From: Schistocephalus solidus
Lineage: Eukaryota; Platyhelminthes; Cestoda; Diphyllobothriidea; Diphyllobothriidae
Length of the DNA: 64,000 nucleotides
Reading direction: 5' to 3'
NCBI GenBank assembly: GCA_017591395.1
Contig: WEDG01001492.1
Location: forward strand, 186,001 to 250,000
Below, piece by piece: positions 37,601 through 51,100 of this stretch; positions within the stretch are counted from its first letter, which is position 1, and every line of letters begins with the position of its first letter. The notes under the pieces are model-generated. The model ran no database searches and was not told where the DNA came from. It was given only the letters and a program-made list of their open reading frames with translations. The position numbers and the translations under genes were made by a program.

Positions 37601-40600
37601 TTCAGCTAATAAAGTCCTCCCCGCCCTCCGCACAAGATTAACCCCCCTCCTGGATGGTCAACGTCCACTGCGACTATCTCATGTCGTATTCTTACTGGAC
37701 GGCTCGCAGTTTAACAAGGGCACAAAAACTGCCTGACATCTAAGCCTTCTTCGGGTTTATTCCGGGAAAATAATGTTTGATATTTAAAACGAAATGTGCA
37801 AGGCAGTTATTCATTTGATAAAGTTCCCCTCAATGTTCCATTTAGTAATATTCTCCCGAAAATGACTGATTAATCCCAATCTTCACATGGCCTACTTGAA
37901 CACTATTACCCATATACTCGAAAAAGAAGAAATTTAGACAATGATAATAAACCTAGTAACCTTCAGCTTGCGAGGATAAACTAACTAGACTGACATTTGC
38001 ACACATGAATGGTGTTCCATAGAAATGCCACCACTTTTATACGCGCATTCTCTGGAGAAGAGTAGTCGACTTCTCCAAGACCGCATTTTCGCTCCATGAG
38101 ATGTAGTCGATCCAATAACCCTGAAGGGAGTTTAAATCGTTAACTTATAGTAGTTTTACTCCATGTGCCCACTACAACGCGGGGCCTCGTGCACGTACTT
38201 ACAGGCGCAGTTTGCTTCTCGGCCAATTACAGCTATCAAAACAGGCCAATCGACGTCGAGGTAGATTCAGACGTGCTCGCGCGCGAGACGCTGTGCCGCA
38301 TGCCTCACTCACGCACAGGACGCCAAGCGCAAGGCTTCCTATTTTTTCAGTTGGTCCTCCGATCGTTCTATGCAGACTAAAATATCCACTCAACTGGCGT
38401 ACAGCTACTTTTCCTATTAGGGAACGCGCCAAACGATCGCAGTTGCTAGGGTCTCCCAATTAACTTAAGCTGCTGCGCCAAACTCTACGATAAAGATGAC
38501 TTGTACGGCCACCTGATCGGGACTTGGGAACAGGAACACCCCGGCAACGTACCAATGGTAGCCTTGCGATAAACTTCGGGTAGCGTACCAATTCCCGTAA
38601 CTTAACCCTAGCACTAATCCTTATTAAAAATTCAACTGTAACCTTAATCTTAACCTTAGCCCCGCCAAAAACATAAGCTCAATAGTTAACACGAACCCAA
38701 ATCTCAATCATGAACACACCCCTGGACCCTAACCCTAATTTGGGCCTTAAGTCTTACCTTAAACCTAACACTTAACTTAATCTTAAACCTAATTTCTCCA
38801 GAATCGGGCGCAAAGCCGCATGCATTGCGGGTGGTTTCTATTCTCTTGTCCTGATTAGGCGGCCGTACAAGCCATCCTTACCAACTGCAATTAAAAGTGC
38901 AAGAAGTACTTGATACTCGTGGGTTACTTTGGCTCTCTTTGTGGGTAAGACCCCTTCAGATTGTGTTCGGATTGAATGGCCATTGTGTGGGCTCCAGCTG
39001 AGTTCCGTTGCAAATTGTAGTTAAAAGTGAGCGGAAATTTACCAGTGAGGTTAAGAATAGCGTCTCCCAGTTCTGGAGATTATTGGGTTGATTACCAACA
39101 AGAACCACAAAAATGCAGCTGTCATACTGATACAATATGCTCTGTTTTAATTTCTAGATAGCACATAAGCACACCACTCGGTAATTACCTGTTCACTGCA
39201 TCCAGGTTCCAGTGACAAGAAGACAGGTGAAAACGATACGATTTCATCATGTTTTACCACGACTTTTTTGGTGTTTCGAAAGTGGATGCTGTAGGACGTT
39301 TGACTGGTGTTCGTGATGACGAGATTCCTAAGAGAGTAAAAAAGGTAAAACAGGAATTTTCAAACAATTTTCCTCAGATTATTTCAGTGTTCTGAGTCAA
39401 TATCAAAGAATCTGAGTGCCTTAGAATCAGCGTACATAGAAAATGAGCCGCATTTTTTCAAAGTATTTCCCTTCAGTAATTGCGAAAGCTTATGCTCCCG
39501 GAAAACTTTTAAGAGAATACCACAGGAGCAGAGCCCACATGCAACAGCTCTTCTGAATCCCTGAATCGGATGGTGCTGCTGTTTAAAGTCCACATTAGAG
39601 GCAAAACAGTTACTTGATTCGTTTCGGTAGAGGGCCAAACATCGATGTTACACATAAAAACTATGAGCTATTGCTTGATAAGGAATCAGTTGGTTTGCCC
39701 GCCCTGACCTCTATCTGGCTGAGCTCAGTTCTTCCATTCATTTAATTTTGTTTCCCTTGCTGCCCATTGGTGCTCGAGGCATCGGTTATCTTCATTGTAA
39801 ACAAGGGGAGAAATACACGGTTTACAGCCGTGGAATCAATCTGTGCACTACCGAATTATTCTCAACCCAGACGAAAGAAACAGGAATGATCGTTCTATTT
39901 TCGCTGGCATATTCTCTCGCATCCCTACCCGAATTCCCGAGAAGGCAGACCCTCAATCAGGGCCCAAGTTCAGTTGGTCATTGAGCCAGACCCCCTAGCA
40001 TGCGAACAACGTACTAGCCTGTTGGCTGCGATAGGATAAATTCAGTCACATGTGCGTCACGTTTACCCACTTATCTTGATTTCAGAAATGAATTTGGTAA
40101 TATTTCCGGATGACTAACTTGTTTTATCTGTGGGACTACTTGCAAGGGCGCTACGCCAGAGCTTCAACGCAAAAACGAGTCTGTATGTTTTTTTTGCAAT
40201 CGGGAGAGCCCAGAAAACGTGGTGGAACTGTAAAATTGGGGTATGATGACGCGTGTATCAGGGAGGCACAGAGAGAGGGGCAAGCCCTTTCATGCATCTA
40301 TAGTTGAAACAACTGCTTATGGGAACGATGTGATCATTTCAAACAAGCCGTCGGTCACAACTCAGTAACGGCTCCAGGAATTCATGTGGAGCACAGCGGC
40401 CATACCCTGTAGGGGTGCCGTTAATGCCAGATGGCGACATAACCATCTAACGCCAGAACGACTGCGGCTCGAGTCCGGTTCTACTATGTGAGTGGGTTTT
40501 ATGCCGGTTTACGTCTGCCAGTGGGACACAGGAATACGGACCACATTCTATTGGTAGCCTTGCGTTAAATGCCAAGGGGGGCTGTAATAAGGTCAAAGGT

Positions 40601-42090
40601 TAGGAGGAGACACAGGACAAGATAACCCCATGACTTACCGTTGACCTAGCGCTACATTCCAGTAAGACTTCCTAATCCCGTGTTCTACCTTAGCTGATTT
40701 CATCGTCTGCCTAAATTCAACTGAGTTGATTTCAGTGCTAAACTCTCCTCCCTAAGCATGTCATACCCGGTCGAATCTTTTGTCAGCGTCGTCTACCCAT
40801 TTTGCTAAATCCCAGAGTCCCGTTAAAATTCGAGCCCATGTTCATTCCCTCCGAGAGTTACTCGTTGGTCTTGGCAAGATCCTTTGCAGTAGGTAGGGTA
40901 GTTAGCTTAATCCAAATGTGATTCAACTCATGGTTCCTGGTCGCGGCCTCTTTGCTGAGGTGATTAGAGCCTCAGTCGTACGAAAGCCTTGCACTTGCTG
41001 TCGTGGGTTCGAACCCCGCGGAGATCCCCGTGTTTTTCAAAATTTGGTCAGACGTATTATAATGAATTTTTGGTATCATTTTTTTGAAAATGCTACTAGT
41101 TTTATATGAATCTCGAAAATATATAGATACGGCATGTGCTACTTATATATTGTCTCTTCCGAAAGGTAAAGTACGGAGAGGCCTGGAAATTTTACGCCCA
41201 GAAGGCGCATTTTATCAGATATGGGTTGTTTTGATAGCATATTCGGGGGTACCCAGCAATGCGACCTCACCTGAACAGCCTTTTAGGTGTATAGGCATAC
41301 TGTAAAAGCTTAGCCAATTTTCTATAATATTAAACGCAAATTGCACATTTTTCTTTTGAGGTAATAACTAGCTTTAAGAAAATTCGGTCGAAGGATAAAA
41401 AAGTCACTGTTTTAATAAAGACGCTTTAACTTCCACTTCATTTTCAATGAACACAGAGAGTTTTGCAAAACAACCAAGCTGCAAGTAAACATAACTTTAG
41501 GACTTTTACAGACCTTGAGGCTCTGGATCCCGCTCCAACTGCGCTCAGCTCCAGTAAATGTGCGTCCGAAGCCGGAGACTCAAGTGAAAGTGTGTCCAGT
41601 TCTGTCCAACTACCATCACGACCTACTGTTGTGAATTTTACGATCCTGTCAACAGCCACTCCGATTAGATGTATTGGCCAGTTACCAACTTCGGTTACTT
41701 CGTCTTCTGTCTTTGACTGTGGTAAATTTTGTGTGGGACGCGACGTTCCGGGCATCATCGAAGTTTGTGCGGGTGAAGTCATTTCAGTATTATCAACATG
41801 CAACACGAGGTGTTCGATGTATTTTTTGGCCTCCTTGGGACAGAAGTCTACCTAGAATGAGAGATTCATAATGGAAACCATTATGAACAGGCCATTTGAG
41901 CTGAATTTCATTCTTAAGTACTTATGAACGAGTTGCATCCACTATAGAGCAAGCAAAACAACCTTTAAATTTTTGAATAGGTTTATATGGCAACAATTGG
42001 CAGTTACCAGTCATGGAATTTGTACTATGTTTACGGGTTAAGGTAAAACATTAGATCCTACCGACCTACTGAAAACATTGAATAGGTGAC

Positions 42091-42152
<62 letters not shown>

Positions 42153-45100
42153 TTCGGGTCTGACCCTAAAAAGTTATGTCCGAATCACCTGACTCCATGT
42201 CCTGCACTTAATAATTTCAGAAATTATTTACCCGATTATTCTCTGGAGTCCATATACCAGAAACCGCATAGAGAACGCTGGGGGACTCACTGAGGATCCG
42301 AACCCCCCGTTGCTGTGTCACACAGCAGCAGAAACATCGGCGAAACACGTGTCTGGGCTTTTAGCTAGTATCTATGTCGGAAGTACGGTATAACGTCTTT
42401 GTCATATAAGATTCATACTACTTGTAGTACTACTTGTTTGTAGAATGGGCATTACGTGGTTATTCCACAGTGGTTGATTTTCTTCGACCCACATACCCAC
42501 ATTGAAATATATATATATATATATATCCTGCCCAATAAATACAGCTTGCTGCATTTTCAAAGGTTAAATAGTCTGCCAAATAAAATTTTACAGTAACTAT
42601 CAAGTTTGATTTGCCACATGGGAAATAGACACAACACTTAGATTGATTAAATATCTGTTTATAAAGTCCTCTTTGATTACTGAACCTATTTCATTTAACA
42701 GCATACTTTGGCGATGAAATACCATCTGGCGAGGTCGAATAAAGGAAGCTTGATTGCGATTCTAAAAAATAGAGATTCAATTGACGCCCAGTGCTCTCAG
42801 GAAGTTTTGCTTTACAGCTGACCAAAAGGACGAGGTGAGGACTAGAACGGGAGTTAATTTAAGAAATAACCTGGGCATTTATCATGGCAGAATCTATTAT
42901 ATAGTGGACTAACACATCCAGAAGTCATACGTACGCAAACAAATTTGATCCCTCATCCTGGCTACTACGGAGCCCCTGAGCTATGAATGGGACGCCTGCT
43001 AGTTACCTTCAAAGGATGGCGTGCTTTAACCACTCATTCTGGAGCCCTCATCTGCTTTGATTGCGAATGCTAATATCTACTTGTTGTCGATAGTAGTAAC
43101 ACTTTCTGCTGGCTAGGCTGCGAGGTCTGCTCTCTATCGATAATTTACTTTTCCCCGATTGGCGCAAAGCGAGTCATGAGTAAACTGCGCATGTAGGCAC
43201 TCGCTTCCGCACACATTGAAAGTTGTCCTTACTTTATTTTCTCCCTCTCTGAAGCCTTTGTAGTTCATCAGTTTCGTTTATCCTAATCTAACATTTCAGC
43301 TTGAACTCCAATCAGCCCTTTATAACGCCAATCAGATTGATCCGGTCTATAGTATTCGTGCGCACACCGCCAAAGCTACCTAAGACTTGGTAGGAACCCT
43401 TCGCGATCTAAAAATATGAAATATTCCTTTAAATGTACAGTCTGTTCATCAATATGCAATTTGATAAAGGCGATGGTAATTTTGTGTACCAAAGGTAACC
43501 ATTTCTTTTTCATGAGACATTTATGCAGATAAATTGAAGGCGTAACTTTGCGTATGTAATAATCTTCAGTCTCTGTTGGTGTTTGGATCATACTTATCTA
43601 GTGAAACGTTTGGAAGACTGCGGTGAAGCAAATCCTTTACAAGTCAAACGAGTTTTGCCTGCAGAAATTCGTATTTGAGATATGACAAACTGATTGCAGT
43701 CCAAACGCCAGTTCCAGGGGGGCATGACAGCAGAGGGAGCGTCAGAGACTAAAATAGGTTTACTGGGTGGGATCGTGGAGGTGAAGGTCACTCGGCGAGG
43801 TGGCTGCATTAGACATAGCTGTCAGATGAAGGCTTATTTAATGGTCGAGTTTGTAAGTCAGCGGTTTGCACAACCTTGTGTACATATTGGACAAAAATTC
43901 AGATGATTCAACAGATCTTACTTATTATATCAGAACGGTCGCATAGATCGATGCGCAAGCGGCACTGGCAATCTGACAGACAGGCAAAATGATGCCTCCC
44001 AATATAGACGGTGCATTGGGTCCACCGGCCACCGATGACGGACAAGCGAAACTCTTTTTCGACATGAATGTGCTACGTGAACGCTGCTTCTTTCAAGGTG
44101 GCAACTAATTAGTCGTTGTTATCGGCAAGCTACAAGAGCAGATCTAATTTATAACTGCGCAGGAGAATTAAAGAGCTGTTCTAAATGGAGTTTTATGTAG
44201 ACAGGCAGAGGGGTCTGTTTGCAGTTCAGTTTACCGTCAGGGAAGTTGGAAAGATCCGTTTCACAAGCATTTCTTGGATTCAGAAATAAAGAGACCAAGA
44301 CCACGCCCATTTCATCGTTTCAACAAAATATTTTAGAAGGCCATAACGTAAGCCAAAACCGGCTCAGACCATCTCCATGTGTACCAACTCATTCACTTGC
44401 TCCCGTGGAGACGGTTATATTGGTCACACGAGTCGGCGCCTATCCAAAATAATAAGGGAACACCTCCCAGCATGGCTTAAGAAAAGGCAAAGTTGAAAAG
44501 CATAAACAGCGCTATTCTCGCACACCTGGTCAATTCCGGGCATCATGTGGACCCTACCGAAGCCTTTCGTGTGATTAATAAAGTTCCACCAAACTACCCC
44601 ACTTCATTGGGCCAGCGGCTGCTAGCAACAGCAGAAGCCACCGCCATCCGGGTGAAAAAGCAGCCTTGTACGCACAATTTAACCTACCACAAGCTCCGCG
44701 CTTAGCGGGGCCAACGACGGCCTAATTACATGCACTCCTCGCCGTCTTCTCTTCCCCCCCCCCCTCCCCGCGTGAACAGCCCCACCAAACCCTCACTGAC
44801 GCTTAACCAGATGTCTCTTATCACCACCCCCTCCCTTATTAAAAACACTTCCGTCAAGGACTCCTTACACCTCAAAAATAAATAAGCTCAGAAGTCAATT
44901 CAAAGTCGCTGAAAATCAAGACAACCGGTACTTATTGACTTCAGCCCTAAAATAAGGGGTGCCATACATCCACCCCTCAAAGGTGTCTTCGTACTCAATT
45001 TAGTCAAGCGGTAGGAATCTGGATATGTTGCCAATGGAGTATTTTTGAACTCTTTAATGGCGATCTCGATCAGGCGTGTAAATAATTGCCAGCATAGCGT

Positions 45101-48100
45101 GCTGATTCCATGCTTACTTATTAGATTGCAGTAGTGAATTCCTACACACTCAGCGAGAGCAGTGACTGCTGACAGTGATATTAGTCGGGCCCATGCAAAA
45201 TAAATTTCTGGACCCCTGCCACTCTGTGGGTCCAACCTTTGCGTTCGATTCCATCGTTCCGGGAGCTGCAGTTTGTCTCCTAAGCTACGCGAAACACACG
45301 CCTTACTTTACATTGTCCAGGTAGTGGACTCAGTTAATGGCCTCCACTCTCAGTTATAGTGATAGTAATCTTCCCGATGAGGATTTCAGCCGATTCTATC
45401 ATGTTAGCCTACTGCCCGCCACCTTCTCACTGGATGGTTTATGGTGCTATCACTCCAACAACGATTTCTCACTTCCGGTGTCACATCTAAAGAGCATGCT
45501 TACTTGTCCGTGACACCTTAAATGCTGCCCTATTTTCCAATCGCAATTAATAAAAGAAACAAGCATCTTAAAAATTCCTTCCTTTTAATTCCTTATCTAA
45601 AAAATTCTATAAAATGTTAAAGCTTCATTTTCTCAAAATTGACCTTTGGAGGCGATTCGTACATGCGTCTTTTGAAGAAAACTCGTCGTGCATATTTACG
45701 TAGCAAACAAGGGTGGGAAAGGTGTGATATTATAGCAGTAGACAGGCAAGCTTTAGTAAAGAGACGCAATTCGGTTATGCATCAATAAATAAAAGACAAT
45801 AACGCGTTCAATGTTTTGCATAAATACTCATGGATGAAGGTTGAATATTAAAATGGCTTTTAATTATTATTACCTGCCTACTGTCTAGGTTCATGTAGGC
45901 ATTAGTATTCTGGTTGCAGTCAACCTTACAAAAAAGGATTACATTTAGGGTTCAGGGTAGGGTATGGTAAAATAATTTGCGTTATAGAAGGGTTTAAGGT
46001 TGGGCTTAAGGTTAAGGGAAGATTTGCATTTGCCTGCTACATACTGCATTACCTAACTCGGCCTTCTTTAACCAATGATAGCAGATTATTTGTTTTCGCC
46101 CGTTTACACGCATTTTTACATTGCGTGGTCTGTTGGAGCAATAAAACAAACACTTGGCAGAAATGCAAGGCTGGTCTATGTCTTTCGCAGACTGTGTTAA
46201 GTGCCTCGTCCATCTAGCTACTGATAAAATTTTGTTAACATCTTCATTTATCATGGTGTCCCTGTGCTCTATTTTCTCAGTGGGATTCAATCTCCGCCCT
46301 CACACTCGTTCTGGAACGCCCGTTTCAGGATTTCTACAAATATGTCCCAAAGTCGGCTGCCCAATTATGTATTTCTGAGCCCAGTGCATGCGGACAGGAA
46401 AGCAAAAGCAAGCTCACATAAATTTGTTGAGTTGCTCCCGGCAGGACAGTTCCCTCCATCAAGTGAATCCGGAATGGCGACTGCCCACGGTCAATTTCAG
46501 TCGCTTGGTCGACGGTATCATCGTACACCGGTCGCGTGAACGCAAACTTCAATGTAACAAACCCGTTATTCCGGATTGCTACCCTGGGAGCAGGAAAGCA
46601 AGAGGGACGAAATATTGGTCCTTAATCCAGATCTCAAATAAAAAAAGGCATTCAACAGTTTACAGAAAAAGACTGTGTAGACGGTTGCTGAACAATGACC
46701 AAAAATTATTTTGAAGAATGATACCTCTACATAAGATGTCTTCTGCTATATGGACCGGCATCTCAGTACGTTTTCTCCTTGAAACTGTGGCCAGCTGCGT
46801 TTGGAATTATCAATAACTTTGACTTTATTCTCTCTGATAGAAAGCAATTGCAGTCAAGATACATTAAGTTGCATCTAGACTGGTTCAATCGAAAAGGCAA
46901 CTCCAAAAGCCGCTCAGTACTCGTAGGTCGGCTTAATTTGGGCCGCCAGTGGGCTTTGGGTTTTATATGTACTTCAGGGAAATTGAAAAAGAAAGCCAAT
47001 ACGCTCAAAGGGTAAATGTCAATTCTTTAAAACCTGGGTTCCTATGGATTCGATTTCTGACTTTTTTTAACAATTAATATGTCCCTCACCTGATTGCCTT
47101 TACTACTGTGCCATTGACTAGATAAAGTTTGAATGCGTCTTTTGGAGAACATAACTCACATGAGTACACATTTTTATCAGTCTTCAGAGGGAGGGAGTCT
47201 GATTGCAGAACAGTCTGTGTCGTGGGATTCTCAGCTACTGTGTCAACTACCTATACTGTTGACCTTGGTCAAGAGAAAACTGGGCGTATTTACTCTATTC
47301 TTCTAAGTCTTGTCCTAATAAATGGAAATCAGAGACATGCGGAGGTGACTTAATATTATTTTTTTGTTTTTATGTTGCTGGAGTAATACGTGATCTGGAA
47401 GAAGTCTTACTGTCTCCGTTGACTATCAAATATCTGCACTTCTCCAAAGTCCATTTCGCTGGCATCGCACTGAAAATGTGCATAGTCAGCGATCGCGGAA
47501 ACAAGGAGTTCGACCGGTGGTTCCAGCTGATCGTCAGCGTGTGGTGACTCAACTACTTCTGTCGGATTCCGCTGAATGCTCTCGGAACCCACGAGGTTGC
47601 TGCTCTTGTGCGCACTTCGACGTCGTCGCAGAGTGGAGTCCGGATTGGCGGTTTTAGGAGATATTTCTGTGGCTGAGTTTCGCGGCAAGACGTTTGGCAA
47701 CTGCCTGTAAAAGGAAACATTTGGAGGCTCCAACTGGAAAGGGGGATCGAATTTCAGAAATGAATGCGCATTATGAGCACGAGCACATGTAAGGGCTATT
47801 CACAAACGTTATGGCCGCCACCCATCCACCACCCCAATCCATTCCTTCCGGGGCATTCAAAATTCTTTGCGTTTCAGATAGGGTAACATGATATTAAAAT
47901 CCGGAGATGTAGGGAAAGTGCGTTCACCGATCAGGCTACGAGGCATACTCGCAGACGAAGAAGAGGGAGTCGACTTTTCATGCCGCAATTTCTCCTTTGG
48001 GGGTGGGGCCTTGTGGTTGTACCTGGTGGCATAGGCTGTTCTTTTTAAAACTGATCAGATATCAGTTTGATCGAAACTACCGAGAGAGGCAAGAAAAGTT

Positions 48101-51100
48101 CTTTCCTAAGGAGATCGTCGCTGTAACACTAACAGTAGGCTCAACAGGATGCAGATTATTGTGTGATCTGCAGGGTGGTTGTTTGCATAATTTGAAATAA
48201 TCTCAGCATTAGATGTTCTCCTATATACGATTGTTGCGAGGTTACCATCGCTCAGATTTTTCATTCTCACGTCCTGAAACGGTGGTTTGTCACCTCCTGC
48301 CTCTTCACAAGTAAACTGTATGGATGGTGCAGCCGTTTGACTTCTAAATTCTTTATTGCGGCAAAGATGCTATTTACACAGCAAGGCCACCTTTTGGCTT
48401 GAGATTTTGAAAAATCTCTTTTTTAATCGCTTTAGTACTAGTTCGGCTAGTAGTAATTGTTCCGCCTTCCCTCTCCCCCCTCCTCAGCCTCAAAACCTAT
48501 TACGACTCTGCTTACACCCCTCTCAATCGCAATTTCTCTCTGGTTTTTATCTCGTTCGACTCACCAGCTCGAAAATTCACGAGTACAGCTATTTTTTTGC
48601 TGTAGGACCACTTTCTTTTTACTTTTCTTGGCTCGGAACAAATACCACCTCCGATCTACCACATACCAAGAGTGGTCTCATAACGCGATCGGTGGGCACC
48701 CTCTGACACATTTAACATGACCGAAACCGACAGGATAACGAGCCCACCGCTAGACATCAAACCACCAGAACGCGGTTTAAAACTCGGGAGTCGAAAACGT
48801 GGAGTTGGATACGGCTAGCTGGTGACAACTAATAAACTGTGTACGAAAACAGGCTACTTTTAGGCCTGCTACAAACAAGACTAATGCAGGAAAATAAAGA
48901 AAGGGGAAGGATTTTCAATGGAGGTGCAAACGTCAGTCAATCACTTAAAATTTATTGAGCATGAATGGCAAGTTTACAGGGTTTTTTCGCCCTGGCCATA
49001 CTTCTGACAATGAACTGGGGAAGCTGTTTCGAAAATGTATGCGGTGAGTAGTTTCGTTTCTGAATTAGTTGAACTCTTTTGAATGCATATGTATACAGAA
49101 CAGGTAAAAGGAAAGAACTTACTCAGATGCTTCCTCGAATATTTGCTCCCTGGCTTGCGTTTCTCGACTACCTTGTGCCTGGAATTTGATTAAAGCATAA
49201 AGCGTAGTTATATTTAGTATTCGAGGGCAAAACTAAAGTTTAGTGACGCACAATTGTACTGCATGTTCCAGTAAACGACACTGCAGCCTTAGAATTCCGC
49301 AATTAAGAGCATCTTCACAGCCAAGAAAGGTTACTTTGAACACATGGGAACCTGCATGCTACTTGCCTCATTTGGACCAATACCACCATCTGTGCGTCCT
49401 CCAGTATCTATTTTCATTCATAAGGGGGTAACCAATAGAATAGAGTAAACTAAATCTTAAGGTGATATTCTGTCGACTCTACAGGAGGCAATCTGACTTT
49501 TTGCACAACTTCCCTGGAATTAACATAGTTCCAGCAGATGTCCATGGAAAGCGCACTTCAGGAGATACTGAACATTATGATGAGGAAATGTGGAGACAAA
49601 GAAAAGTCTTGCGCACTTCATGCGTGTCACACTCTTTCACCTCTACAATCGTAAAAGAATTTGGTAAATGCGCAACAAATATATGCGTACAACTCCAACA
49701 AAAAATGTCGGTAAAACTTTCACACGCATCTAGCTGAATTGTGCAACAGTAGGCCTAAATAAGGGAGTTTATCCGGGACGGAATGTGAATTCCACGAAGA
49801 AAGTGAAGTTGGGGAAGCACTACTACTCGCCCTAATCATCACTGTGCCAGAGGTCTTTGACAGGGTCAACGGGAAGGGAATACGAAAATAATAAAGAGAT
49901 CCAAGACCGGAAACAGGCCACTTGCTATATGGGCGGACATCACGGCAGTACGGAGACCCCTGTATTTTAAATAAGTATTATGGGCTATCTATCTTGACAA
50001 ATGGGGAACGAAGAGTTATGTGCTCACCTTAGACCCCTTCCAGTTCATTTATTCTCTCTGCTGGGCGCAACGTACAGTATTGCCTATTGCAGCTTTGACT
50101 TTGGGTTTTGCACTCCAAGGGCGATTCTTCAAATTCCAGTGGAAATATACATCTAATAGATCCTACACGTCTTCTTTTCTGGGTGCGCTAACTTTAGACC
50201 AAACACGCATAGAACAACTAAATGAGATGCAATACCCCGGACCAACAAATCACTACATATGCAAGGAAAACCGTTAACTACTTTTGAACACGATATAACC
50301 ACGTCCACTTAAGATATGGGTTTGGCTGATTTCGAACCGTCCTGGGATATTCATAAGGAATATGAGCTTCACGTTCTTTTCCCGACAGAAGAATCGGCCT
50401 ACTACTGTTCAGACTGTGTATACGTGCCCGCAATGACGGCAGAACTTAAAAACCCTAACGGAACTGATTCGATGCCCAGCCGTTGATCGGAACATGAAAA
50501 TGGCGCACTAGAGTCACACCGCCACTGCTAATTCCCTCCTAGCATGCATTACGTTTCAGCGCTCAAAGCGGGCTCGAAAGCGCCTGTTCTAAAATCTTCG
50601 CGTGTGAAGAAAAACCAAATATATCGAAGGTGAGGAGGAGCCTCGATCGTTGGAGCACTTTTATTCCACGATGCGGGAGTCCACGGCATAACCAATCAAC
50701 TGAGATCTTGATCATTCGCTCAAGTGACAGTACTGTGCCTGACTTTTCACATCCTGATGCCAGCTGCAGACAGGACACTTTCGTTGTCTTAGTACTGCAA
50801 ACGGTTATTAGCAAACAAGGTAAGTGATTTCGTCGCAGCCCTGAGTCTGTGAAACTGACTCTACGGCTCTATTTCTTGACTGTTGGCGTTTTATGCAGAC
50901 CGCTTCAAAAATAAACAGTAAAACGGTTTCAGTTTATTGAAGAATTTCTCTTGTGAAACCTGTTACTGCGAGGTGTCAGAGCGGATGTGAAGTTTCGAGT
51001 TCCATGTATTTTTATAATGAAGGAGGAAGACGGGTCGAGCACCAGAATGATTCATTTATTATTCTGAGCTTCAGAAATCGTGCAGGACTTCATCGACAGA

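Larger units (their letters stand above)
41852..46417 (-). other. HYDIN intron, 4.6 kb
   Basis: It holds AT microsatellites, a PLE 3' remnant and a telomere-like scrap (45940-46020, GGTTTAAGGTTGGGCTTAAG). ORFs at 43594-43809 and 44900-45235 (minus) were considered and not accepted as exons. Confidence 0.65.

Noticed and set aside
38165..38463. Overlapping ORFs on both strands in a GC-rich patch
   Set aside because: They are an artefact of low stop density in GC-rich DNA; neither shows a motif.
43594..43809. Minus-strand ORF MQPPRRVTFTSTIPPSKPIL
   Set aside because: It lies between exons 11 and 12, which join in frame in the middle of a conserved ASH strand (TQQIY|VDFCP), leaving no room for it.
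44900..45235. 111-codon minus-strand ORF next to the PLE remnant
   Set aside because: It does not resemble PLE or HYDIN sequence and is not needed for any exon join.
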